Source: Polytrichum commune (Eukaryota > Streptophyta > Polytrichopsida > Polytrichales > Polytrichaceae). From it: 64,000 bases of DNA. How positions within the stretch are numbered: the first letter of the stretch is position 1; every line of letters begins with the position of its first letter. The notes below the pieces were generated by a model. It had not been told where the DNA came from, searched no databases, and worked only from the letters and a program-made list of their open reading frames with translations. Location: NCBI GenBank assembly GCA_950295325.1, contig OX485808.1, positions 13,082,501-13,146,500 of the forward strand, given 5' to 3'. This document shows positions 23,560-46,972 of the stretch, piece by piece. The translations under genes and the position numbers were made by a program.

Positions 23560-24640
23560 CTTGCATTGAGAGCTTGGAAGGCTCTTGAAGAATGATAAAC
23601 TTCACTTTGGGCTTCTACTAATGCTTGCATCTCAACCCGGATTTTGAGACTGGAAATGACAATCTTTGTGATTTGCAATTGCTATATGGGTGAGATGATT
23701 CTTGGTGCGATCTAAGAAGGCATCGTGGCATTCATCTAGAGGAATGTGGATGATGAACTTCAAAAGATCATGCATTCAACATGTATAACTTTTGCAATTT
23801 CACTTGATTGTGGAATTTGAAATGACAATTTTCATGATTTGTTTGCAATTGCTATGTGGATGGGGTGATCCTCCATCCAATCAAATGGTCAACATTGTTT
23901 GTGGAGTTGAAAATCTTTTGAATTGGGCCAGATTTACCCTTACTTAGGTTTGCTTTACATGAGGAGTCAAGGCCTTCAAAATTTGAACCCAATTCATGCT
24001 CAATATTGACTTAGGCCAAGGGAGGAATCTCATATACAACCCCACGAAAGCAAATTGGGTTTCCATTTTGGTCCAACCCAATTCCTTCCCTCAGACACGT
24101 ATCATATTTTGTTTTTTATGCATTAAAATATAATTTTACCTCATTAGAATAAGAATGTCAGGGAATGGCCTTGACTACATCATGTAAAGGCCTTGAGGTT
24201 GCTTAAATGGATTAGACCAATCATGTACAAGGATTTAAGCATGTCATAACCCCAAATCAACCTTGACTCCTCATGTAAAGCAGCCCTTAATAAATGGACT
24301 GAACTCAAACTCCAGCCTGCAAGGCTCTTGGAGCACAATAAACTTCACTTTGACCTCTTCTAAAGTTCGCATCTCAACCCCGATTCGGAAAACTGGGAAA
24401 TGACAATCCTGGCGATTCATCGCAATTGCTAAATGGATGAGACGATTCCCGATCTGATCTAGCGGTCAACATTGTCTCTGGAGCTGGAATTGCTTCCAAT
24501 TGGGCCACATACTTCGTAGAATTAAAGTGGACCGAACTCATCAAACTCCAACTCCAACTCGCAAGGCATCGTGGCATTCATCTAGAGGAAGAAGGCGATA
24601 AACTTCAAAAGATCATGTATGCAAACAGAGAGTCGGGGGA
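23560..24640 (+). repeat. Duplicated 5' flank of the M41-like gene
   Basis: The block from 'aaacttcactttg' through 'gcatctcaacccg', 'ggaaatgacaatc' and 'gcaattgcta' to 'ggcatcgtggcattcatcta' plus 'acttcaaaagatcatg' occurs at about 23590-23790. It recurs at about 24340-24625, offset by roughly 740 bp. A partial third copy lies at about 23815-23935 ('gcaattgctatgtggatg', 'ggtcaacattgt'). The second full copy directly abuts the gene start, so the likely promoter region is duplicated. Confidence 0.8.
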
Positions 24641-24687
24641 ATTGTGAGCATGCAAACCTTCAAGAAAGCTTAGAAGGCGAACTGGCT

Positions 24688-25839
24688 ATGGCCGCAGTCC
24701 TCGAATCCCTCCCGGGCATATCTGGTTACAGAAATCTCTCTCCACAATGCACCAAAATTTCATCGCGCACTCGCAACGTATTTGGCTCCGGAAGAAATTG
24801 CTTGTGTGAGCAGAATTTAGCTCGGTCGAGGATAATCTGCAATTTTAAGCTGAGCAAGGGCGAGGATAGCGTGGCCAAGAAGATCCCGGAGAGCGTGAAG
24901 CCGAAGGATGAGGATGATGCGGAGCTAACTTCAGCTAAGAATGGAAAATTAAGCAAACAGGAGGTGGTGAGGTTGATTGATGAAGCGTTGAAAGGGAGTT
25001 CCGATGTGCGTGCTGTGGCTTTAGCTTCCACTCTGAATGTTTTCGGTAAGGCCACTTCGGTGCCACAACGGTTGTACAGCCTTGAAGAGCTTCGGCTGCA
25101 CAAGATCGACGCATCGCAGCTGTTATCTCCTACAGACACCACGCTCGGTGGAGTGAAATTCAATTTACAACTGGCCGCTGCAACCGGGGGTTTGGTAGCG
25201 TGGTGGCAGCTAGGGTTAGATCAGTTCCAGCTTCTAACCGCCGCAGTTTTGTTCATCTTTCTTGGCACGGTGGACCAGATAGCGAACGGCGGAGGGGTAG
25301 AGGCGCTCCTGTTGGACACTTTTGGACGAATCTTAAGCTCCAAGTATAAAGACCGAGTTGCGCAACACGAAGCGGGACACTTTCTCGTTTCTTACTTGAT
25401 AGGAATTTTGCCCAAGAGTTACACTCTCTCCAGCCTTGACGCACTCCGGAGCTTCGGAGCCTTGAACGTGCAGGCGGGGACTACGTTTGTGGACTTTGAT
25501 TTCCAACAAGAGGCTAGGTCGGGGAGGCTTTCGTCGCAGACGTTGAATAAATTCTCCTGCGTGGCTTTAGCTGGAGTTGCTTCCGAGTATCTGATTTACG
25601 GTGTTGCAGAAGGAGGTCTAGCTGATATTCAGCAGTTGGATAATTTGCTCAAGGCATTGAGCTTCACACAGCAGAAGGCGGACTCTCAGGTGCGATGGGC
25701 TGTTCTTAACACTGTCTCCATTCTTCGTAGACACATGCTCCTGCATACGAAGCTTGTTGCAGCTATGTCGGCTGGTAAATCTGTAGGAGATTGTATCTTG
25801 TTGATAGAGAATGAGCTTGCTGGATCTGCAGATATTTGA
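24688..25839 (+). CDS. Plastid M41 (FtsH-type) metalloprotease-like protein, VIR3-like
   Basis: Single-exon frame of 383 aa from the ATG at 24688. An upstream in-frame ATG at 24619 would add 23 residues, but the chosen start gives a better transit-peptide-like N-terminus (MAAVLESLPG). Residues about 155-200 form one or two membrane segments (LAAATGGLVAWW, LLTAAVLFIFLGTV). The zinc motif HEAGH is at 227-231. A later acidic residue in GGLADIQQ (D313) sits where FtsH peptidases have the third zinc ligand (SNDLQQ-type). There is no AAA+ ATPase domain, so this is a stand-alone M41 peptidase domain, as in the plant VIRESCENT3-type proteins needed for chloroplast development. The family match is from memory of the motif arrangement; the substrate is unknown. 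Catalytic residues look intact. The last 30 codons and 3' UTR are repeated downstream. Confidence 0.8.
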   Translation: MAAVLESLPGISGYRNLSPQCTKISSRTRNVFGSGRNCLCEQNLARSRIICNFKLSKGEDSVAKKIPESVKPKDEDDAELTSAKNGKLSKQEVVRLIDEALKGSSDVRAVALASTLNVFGKATSVPQRLYSLEELRLHKIDASQLLSPTDTTLGGVKFNLQLAAATGGLVAWWQLGLDQFQLLTAAVLFIFLGTVDQIANGGGVEALLLDTFGRILSSKYKDRVAQHEAGHFLVSYLIGILPKSYTLSSLDALRSFGALNVQAGTTFVDFDFQQEARSGRLSSQTLNKFSCVALAGVASEYLIYGVAEGGLADIQQLDNLLKALSFTQQKADSQVRWAVLNTVSILRRHMLLHTKLVAAMSAGKSVGDCILLIENELAGSADI

Positions 25840-26540
25840 ATGCAAGCTCCGACAGGTGTAGAATCATTGTATCACATTTTTGTACACTACCACCATGTTA
25901 TACACGGTGAAAGCTGTCAACAAATCTCGTTTACTAGAATGTTGACGTGTTTTCAACACCTCTCAGGCCCCTACTCTGTAATCTGAAACTTGAGGATTTT
26001 CATTTGTAATTTAAAATTGATTCTTCCACGCGGAGCTTGTTGCGGCTATGTCGGCTGGTAAATCTGTAGGAGATTGCATGTTGTTGGTAGAGAATGAGCT
26101 TGAAGGATCGACAGATATTTGAATGATAGAAAGCTCAGTTGTAGAATCATTATGTCACATTTTTGTACACTACCACCATGTTATACACAGTGAAAGCTCT
26201 CAATGAATCTCGTTTACTAGAATCATGTTGTTTTTTCAACACCTGTAACCCGACACTTGAGGATTCTCATTTGTAATTTAAATCGATCCTTCCATGCGAA
26301 ACGTGTTGCAGCTATTCCGTCTGGGAGAATTGTATCTTGTTGAGAGACAACGAGCTTGATGAATCAACAGGTATTGAAATGCAAGTTCAGGTGTAGAATT
26401 GTATCACATTCTTGTACACTACCACCATCTTATACGTGGCAGAAAGCTCTCAACGACTTATCTCTTTTACTAGAGTGTTGTTGTTTTAACACCTCTGAGT
26501 CAGCCACCTACTCCTGTAACCTGCTGACACTTGAGAGCAT
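25747..26540 (+). repeat. Tandem triplication of the 3' end of the M41-like gene
   Basis: Copy 1 covers the last ~30 codons and 3' UTR of the gene. Copy 2 starts near 26030 and copy 3 near 26290; the 'gcttgttgc' landmark is at about 25752, 26035 and 26301. Copy 2 still reads as an open peptide ending in the same position with a TGA (VAAMSAGKSVGD, then MLLVENEL). Copy 3 has a deletion and no longer reads through. All three share 'ttgtacactaccaccat.tt' in the former UTR. Confidence 0.9.
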
Positions 26541-26562
26541 CACAATCAAACACTCAAAGTTT

Positions 26563-26790
26563 CTTCAAGCATGTCCAGCCTCCAAATCCTTCCGGTATGC
26601 CCTTCAATGTTTTGCATCCGAAGAAACTCAAATCCTCCAAAGCTTTGAGTTTGGTGGTTCCTCATGTAAACTCCTCCAACGCATCACCATCATGCATCCA
26701 TAGATGCTTCAAACATGTTAACCCTCCAAATCCTTTGGGAATGCTCTTCAATGCTTTGCATCTGTGGAAACTCAGATTCGGTTGTTACAG
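26563..26790 (+). repeat. Tandem duplication, 143-bp unit
   Basis: Two copies of a segment with 'cctccaaatcctt..gg.atg' and 'cttcaatg.tttgcatc', at about 26563 and 26706. Open frames here are short and unrelated to any family I know. Confidence 0.75.
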
Positions 26791-29009
26791 CTTCAAGGTG
26801 CCTAAAATTGACATGGGTTTCCATCTGGTACGACAAGGTTTGCGGCTTCCTGGATTTGTGGAGCTCCCCCTCTTCTCCCCTAGTCATTGGAATATGAGTT
26901 GAGGCAAAATAAACGCTCAACTTAAATCACGTATTACACATGAATTCCCAAAGTTGCAATTCCACACGACCTCTGCTAATGGAAGAGTTTTTTGTAGAAC
27001 AAGAATTTAATCCTTAAGCTTAGCCACAACAACATCAGGTGTTATCAAATCTCAATGGCTTGTGCAATGATTCAATCAACAATCTTACAACATACTACAT
27101 ATATGTACCATTATGTACATGTTGTGGTGCTTATGGTTCAATATTATCGACCCTGATGTTGAGATATTAAAAATTGCGAGCTAACTTAAAGGACTGGACA
27201 ATCAATTAGGTGTGAACCATGTTATTTTGAGTTTCGACACTGACCTTCAATCTTGACCCATAACTACACACAAGAAGATAAACAAAGAAAACTAGAGTCA
27301 CTTTATCGCGGGGGGTAGGGTTTAATCCCTAAGCATTGGAGAGTTTTCCCCAAAACTAGATTAATTATATTGTGAAGCTTGAAGTCATGTAAAAGAGAAA
27401 AAGAAATTCAAAAAATCCTAAGAGAAGCTTTTGAGTAATGGATCAAACAACACCTCTATACAACTGGCCAATGCATTGAAGCTTCTATCAAAATGTAGAG
27501 TTATCTTTGAAGAGTTTTCATTTGAAAATCCATCACAAATACAAAACTCATGCATGTGCATGTGCTTACCATGAATCATGTGTTCAATGTTGGTATGGAA
27601 TCATCTTTTGGGATTTTTTTAAAGAGATGAAGTCATGTATACCACAAAATTATTGATTTTCCCAAGAACATCCTTCGCTTTGTAGAGCAAGCATTCACCC
27701 TACATTTATATCCCAATCCTTAGATCTTGTGCAAGAGTTTGGCCTAATATAAATGAAACGAATATTCATATTGGCTGAAGTCACCAGCATAAATATACAG
27801 TTGAAGGCACATGCATGTCAATGTTGAGCTCTCACAATTGTAACCTCATCTTAGTGATTGTGGAGAGTCACATGGGTTAAGAACTTCCCCTGAAATCTTA
27901 AGGAAGTGTCCCCTCTTTGAAAAGGGTCATGCGACTATAGGACATGTTCCCCTCAAACAGGAGACCAAATACAGTTGCATAGTCACTATAAAAAATTGAG
28001 GAGATTTAGTTTATAAGTGTGCTTTACATAAAGTCAATCTTCCAACCAAACCGAATATTCGAAGGAGCTGCAATTCTATTGCGGTCATCCAAAACCAAGA
28101 ATCATGAACATATATAATATAAGAGTCCACAAGTACATGTACCATGACCTTTGCAGTGTTCATAACCTTCGAGTATGCTTTGTTTGAAGGGACCTTTAGA
28201 AGCCCCCAACACAAAACTCATAAGAATACAAATATTTTTTCTCTAATAAATCCAATACAAAAAAACAAGGATAGAAGATGTGGGGATGTTTCAACATATA
28301 CCTAATTTAAAACAAGGATCTAATGTGGGGATGTATCAAACATACACCTAATTTAAAGTAACCAATGCCCAATGATTTGCAAATGAATTAAACAATAATA
28401 CCAAGGTTGAAGAACAGAAATCAAATGGCCACATTGGTGGCATGAGAATAAGTATGAAGGCTTTGGCAAGAGATCAAGAGAGTCCTCCAATGTCTTTCTA
28501 CTGGTATTCCCATCCCCAGTACATGATACACATGGACTTTGAGGCATGAAGGTGATTCCACACCACATCATCTTCCTGAATTACTCCTGAATCATTGAGG
28601 AATTCTTATAAGATGAAGTAATCCTCCATCACTCTACATTCACATATCATTGGTTCAATCACTTCAAACTACAACACTGAATCTATACCTACCAAACATA
28701 GGGCTGCATTTTCAACCTTTGTTTTATGATTGCAAGACCTATAAGGATATTATGAGTTGATTCAATGTTAAAATAAATCGTAGCCAAATGTTAAAGTTGC
28801 TGCTGAGAAGATATTAAATCCTGAAGGGTGTGTATCCGCACTAACTCAACATTCAATGTTTGTCACTTGTGTTTGAGGTGTTGAGCAATGTGCCTCATAA
28901 ATTATGATAGGTTGAGTTCTTGAAGACATGTGCAACAACCACCTCCGCAAATCCTGAATGAGAATTGTTTGGTGTTCCAGTTTTAGATGAACTTTGACAT
29001 ATTAAGAGG
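26791..29009. other. Intergenic region
   Basis: No gene recognised. There is a minor 60-bp direct duplication near 28260-28350 ('gtggggatgt.tcaa.cata'). The rest is AT-rich without structure I can support. Confidence 0.55.
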
Positions 29010-29410
29010 TGGCTGACACCCAAGGCCTTACTGCAGATTCCATTGGAAATCAGAGGTTAAGCCGCCTAAGGCCCAGATAGTGCTCGGATGGGTGACCTTA
29101 GCATTTGATTTCTGGTGCACACTACCAGTATGGTTCACCCAATCATAATGGGGGGTATCATGGTGAACCGGATATTTTCAACCAATGATGTGGGAACCTA
29201 GTGGCTTGTTCTTGGGGAGATTAGGTGTGGGCCAGCTTGTTCCTGTTTGTTCAAGGTGTTCACCTTTGGAAAGAGGCAGTAGTCTTCAAGATCCCTCTAA
29301 TTCTCGTGATGTTTGTTTCAGAATTATATATGGAATTAGACCAACTTGAAGCTGAAGCAACACCATAATTCATGTCAATGCCAACATTGAAATCATCTCA
29401 ACTTTCACCT
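29010..29410 (+). mobile_element. 5S-rRNA-derived element, copy C
   Basis: Bases 29020-29118 align, without gaps over about 60 nt, with plant 5S rRNA. Matching words are GATTCCAT, GTTAAGC (29056-29062) and an intact C box GGATGGGTGACC (29086-29097). The body after it matches copies A and B at 16.4-17.2 kb. It lies between the M41-like gene and the 3' end of the convergent ValRS gene. The intact internal control region could still bind TFIIIA. Confidence 0.78.
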
Positions 29411-29633
29411 GTGAGTTCTTTAAAGAAAAGATTCACTTATTTTAATCACAGGGCTGCTTCTAAGAACAGTGAACCTAGGGAAACCCTTATGGATTTGGAA
29501 ACTGATGAACCAAAATCCACATACCTGGTATCTGCAACAAGGTTGTACAGAATGGGCCGATTCATCAATAAATAAATTTTTTCTTTCTAAATGGAGATCA
29601 AAATAAATTGACCCAAATGCAAGTTGATTTGCA

Positions 29634-42445
<12,812 letters not shown>

Positions 42446-43715
42446 AACAACAAATGAAGAAGAAAAAGATATTTGTTTGATGGTTGGTTGTTTTTCGAGG
42501 AGCTAATGCCCCTCTCAACAAAAAAAACTCCAGCAACAACAATGAAGAGAGAACTGCTGAAGAAGAAGAAGATGGTGACGATGTTGGTGTTGTTGGAGGA
42601 GCTCTGCCCCCTTTCCCTTCGAAGATAGACAAATAACTGAGGAGACCACTGAGAACAAAACAGAGGAGAAAACTGAGAACATAACTGAGGAGATAACTGA
42701 GAACATAACTGAGGAGATAGCTGCGAAGACAAATAGAGTCATGCGCAAAGTAACTCAAAAGAGGGACCTCAATTGAGCTACCAATGAGGGCTCTCTATTT
42801 CGTCCTTATTTGTATCAGAATGCAGTTTCCACGTGGGATACAAGTGGGTCTTAGCAAATTTGAGCATGACATGTGGCAAAATTTGAGAAGGAGATAATTT
42901 TGTGTCGGAATAGAGAGGCCTTTAAGCTATCCGTAGAGTACAGTAGATAGTCTTATTACTATGGGCCACATTAATTTTTTGGAGCCCACACCAATTCTCA
43001 TAATGAGAAGTAATTTGGGTCATATTAATTTCAATCCACGCCAAATTTCTAGTAGGAAAAAGTGTAACCCACATTAAAAAAATTCTAGAAAATGAATGTG
43101 GGTGCTGATTTTATTTTGTGCTACTTATTCTTAAAATTAAAATAGGGTGCAATTTATTGCACAACTATAAAATTTATAATCACTTATAGGGTGAACAATA
43201 TTAGTGATAAGTAGGATGTTTGGTTACTAAAATATGGTTAAATATCGTTAAGGTCGGATCTTGATAATTTTATGCAAAAATATTCGCAGGACTTGGGTTG
43301 AGAGTTGGGTCTAGCTTTTTGCTCAACCCAACTCGTAACACGAGTCCCGAGCCACACCTCCAGAAAGTATCACCATGTGGGCATCCATGTCATAGTTGGG
43401 ACTTAGGACTTGGGACCCTGTGTGAAGTGGTAAGTCCCAACTTCCATGCTCTCAACGGTTGAGATTGCATGGATTGACCACATGTGACTTGGGGACTTGG
43501 GACTTGGGACCCGTGTGAACCAGCCTTAGATTACCGCTTGTCATTTTCAAAAAATTGAGAGAACTTTGGGATTTTTAATAGGGTGTTTCCATCCTGGAGT
43601 TTGGACTCTTCATACCGCATACGAATTAGTGTGAGTGTAAGAAAGGGTATTATTTGAGGCACTAGCATACATAGATACAGAAAAACCAATACATGTTCAA
43701 TTTGAGTAAAATTTA
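42446..43715. other. 5' flank of ValRS and intergenic region
   Basis: Holds a 24-bp minisatellite at about 42634-42722 (unit 'aactgagaacataactgagg' plus 'agat', roughly 3.5 copies). This gives long but repetitive open frames on both strands that I do not accept as genes. No other feature was recognised up to the TIR element at 43716. Confidence 0.6.
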
Positions 43716-44635
43716 GGGGATTGCTATTTCCACACCTTTTTTGGCTAGATTCACACCATTTTGCCGGTTCGGTTGCCGTGTCACTGAGGTTCTTCATGGT
43801 GCATCTGGACCGTTGATCCACCAAGGCCCATCCAAGGGCCTCGATGATCCTAGGTGGCGGTGGGGTGGGGGCAGGGGTGGTGCTTGCCACCAAGGCGGGG
43901 TGGGGCCGTGGGCCTCATGTCTTTTTTGGGGAGGCCGGATTTAGGGTGGTGTCGGGCCTAGTGGCTAGGCGGGCCCAGTGGCTAGGCCTACTTATTATAT
44001 AACTAGTTGGTTACCCTTACTCTACTTACTAAATAACTACACTAAATAGGTAGATTAGTGTTAGATGAAGATTAGTGTTAGAGCCAATAGTTACCCAAAA
44101 CACTAAATGTCACTTGAAAGTACAATTAGTGTTACAATTTCCTTTGTCTTTATTTTGCATTGTCAAAGTTGAGTTTCATTAAGTTTAAATTTTGTAATAT
44201 CAAATTCCTAGCATATTACATTTTCTATGAGGCTCACATATTCTACCTCCAATGCTTCATTTGAAGATCTACAAAAAATGTCATCTAACACTAAATGCGC
44301 TTTTGTAAATATTCAAAGTTACTAATTGGTACAAATAGTGTTAGAGTTGACATTTAGTGTTCTAACACTATGAAGACAATTGACATTTAGCGTTTTCGTC
44401 GACTATTAGTGTTTCCAACACTAATCTACCTATTTAGTGTAGTTGGTCACCCTTACTCTACTTACTACGGTGAATCTAGTTTGTAGTGTGAATCTAGTTG
44501 GTAGAAGTTGGGGACATGAAAAATGAACCAAATTAACAGCCACATACCTTAGAGTCTAGCCCTCTCCAATACTTTATCGCATCAAAACTTTGTCCCGGAA
44601 TTGATGGGAACTTGTACCCGTTAATGTAGATGTGT

Positions 44636-44880
44636 CTTAAATGGTTAATTTTCAAACTAGCCTACTTATGGCATGATATGAAACAAGTAGGTTAGTACAA
44701 GATGGTTAGCAAATCCAAATCCAAATTTAGGAGCTCATATGAATATCTTAGTCATTATCAAAGTGAAGATTATGGTGTCAATAATGATCATATAGGTGTC
44801 CATACCTAACTTCAAGACTTGCACATATAACACTCAAATATACATGTCCAATTAAGAAGAGTGACCAATTAGTAAGTAGA
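44636..44880 (-). repeat. Dispersed 350-bp repeat, reversed copy inside the foldback element
   Basis: Reads as the reverse complement of the family: 'caagatggttagcaaatcca', 'gctcatatgaatatctta', 'atcaaagtgaaga', 'catataggtgtcc'. It lies in the interior of the 43716-45251 TIR element, so it either inserted there or was captured. Confidence 0.72.
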
Positions 44881-44985
44881 GTAAGGGTGACCAACTAGTT
44901 ATTTAGTAAGTAGAGTAAGGGTAACCAACTAGTTATTTAGTAAGTAGAGTAAGGGAAACCAACTAGTTATATAATAAGTAGGCCT
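44856..44985. repeat. 35-bp tandem repeat at the inner edge of the right TIR
   Basis: Three to four copies of 'accaactagttatttagtaa' plus 'gtagagtaagggt'. The left arm holds one or two copies of the complementary unit, so the arms have expanded unequally. Confidence 0.85.
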
Positions 44986-45259
44986 AGCCACTGGGCCCGC
45001 CACCACCCTAAATCCGGCCTCCCCAAAAAAGACATGAGGCCCACGGCCCCACCCCGCCTTGGTGGCAAGCACCACCCCCGCCCCCCACCCCACCGCCACC
45101 TAGGATCATTGAGGCCCTTGGATGGGCCTTGGTGGATCAACGGTCCGGATGCACCATGAAGAATCTCATATATAGCGCCTCAGTGACACGGCAACCGAAC
45201 CGGCAAAAATGTGTGAATCTAGCCAAAAAAGGTGTGGAAATAGCAATCCCCAAAATTTA

Positions 45260-46536
45260 AACTAAAAGCAAGTTATCATATGGTGTATAATAGAGTCAAC
45301 ATTGAATTGTCAACAATATTCTGAGACATATTAAAGTGGTGGTTGGCAATAGTGTATAGATCTTTGATGTATGGAGATTTCATAACATTATTCATCTACA
45401 TGGTTGTCTTCCCATTCTATATTTAACATCTGACATGGGCCTCCACTATCTTACCTTCATGGGAAGATACTTAGAAAACAGGAAGAAATTGATGCCCGGT
45501 ACGAATTATGATTAGTGCCAACATGAATAAAATGAATGTTGTGAATATTGTTGGTAGGTTTAGTGTTTATGCTATTATGAATAAAAAATTTAATGAATAA
45601 TGTTAGGATGAACAATGTTTCATGTGAATAGTGCCGGGAGTATAATTCTACCAAATTTTCAAGTGTCTACCTGGATGTATGAATAGTAAACAAATGTTCT
45701 CTTGTTTTGTTCAGGAGCCCACAAAACATAATTGACATATTCCACAGTCATGGAACCGACCCACATGGTTGAATAGTGTTATGTTTGGATGCTCCTCATA
45801 AAGATTATTTTAGTACTTGTCAAGTGAGATTTAGGTAATCTAATTGTGACAAACTTCAATTTTATTAGTTGAACTCAAATGCAACAGAGATTGCTGAACC
45901 TATGTGTAACATGTGACCTCCTAGACTAAATGATAACTAGGGGTTTCACTTTGAAAATTCTTATTGTGCCTGGCCTCTATCATAGAGGATCACGATTTGG
46001 GTGAACCAACCCATACACTCATTCCTTGTTGGATGCCTAAACCCTTGTCTGCAAGGAACCAATGTACGGGTTATTTCACCCCAACCATAGGATCACCACA
46101 AGGTGCCACTGGTATTCCACAATATTTTGAGCCTTGTTCTTGTATGTACATATAAAAACTTTGCATCTCAAGTTCTGCTTCCCGAGATCAATGTTTTCAT
46201 GATCTATCAAATGATTTGAGCTATGCTAAGTAAAAAGATAGCATTGAAAATCCAACTGCTTTTACAAAGAAAAAAGAAAAATTACAGAATTGCACAATTG
46301 TTTAATATACATATACCATGATTCCTCAAGGGGGCCAGTGTACTATTATAGGGCCTTGTGTATCACATGTAGTACCTAGTCAGGTTTGATAGGTGCAATC
46401 ATAGGGTTTGAGGGTTTGATGTCTGTAACATTATTTTGAAAACATTGAATTTTTTCGACACCATTTGTGATAGCATTGATTAAAATAGAATAAGATGATA
46501 ACATTGGATAATTGCACTAAATTAGTGATTGTCATT

Positions 46537-46568
<32 letters not shown>

Positions 46569-46972
46569 TTGTTTGCATACACTTTTATTGTACCAGAATA
46601 GTATATCAAGTAACAATGAAAGTAGAAGAACTTGACATCAGTTAGCTTTTCCAAGCTTGATCATTGAATAACTTAATATCCACAGGTCATCAGAACCTCT
46701 ATAAAATCATGCATACAACTCAAATTGTATGCTCTCAGCCTCAATCGATAGCAACCTAGATCAAAGATTTAGCCTAACTTAATTAGAGACAACACCAATC
46801 ATTCTTCAGTAGATTTGACTGGAGTGCACAGGAAAGGAGCTCCTGGTTGATGGGAACTCAAGAATTTTGCTAAGGTGTCCTTACTTTGGTACTAAGGTGT
46901 TGAAATCAAACTTCAAAATTAACTAAGAGTATGTATTTTCCAGTTTTCAAAAAATGACAATGGAATAAGATG
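45260..46972. other. Intergenic region
   Basis: No gene recognised. There is a TA microsatellite at about 46538-46561. The last bases before 46973 are the 3' flank of the minus-strand YchF gene. Confidence 0.55.

Larger units (their letters stand above)
43716..45251. mobile_element. Foldback TIR transposon, 1536 bp, with 8-bp target duplication
   Basis: The direct repeat 'aaaattta' flanks it at 43708-43715 and 45252-45259. Terminal inverted repeats of about 300 bp start 'ggggattgctatttccacac' on the left, with the exact complement on the right. They run through GC-rich sequence ('ccaaggcggggtggggccgt') to 'ctcta'-rich repeats near 44040 and 44880. An inner inverted repeat ('acactaaataggtagattag' near 44039, its complement near 44415) suggests a second, nested element. 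There is no transposase frame, so it is non-autonomous. An 8-bp duplication fits hAT; the long TIRs also suggest a Mutator-like foldback. Confidence 0.88.

Noticed and set aside
24726-25163. 145-aa antisense open frame in the M41-like gene
   Set aside because: Opposite a convincing coding frame with the HEAGH motif; no independent support.
45964-46155. 63-aa open frame near 46 kb
   Set aside because: No recognisable motif, no splice-linked neighbours and a length expected by chance.
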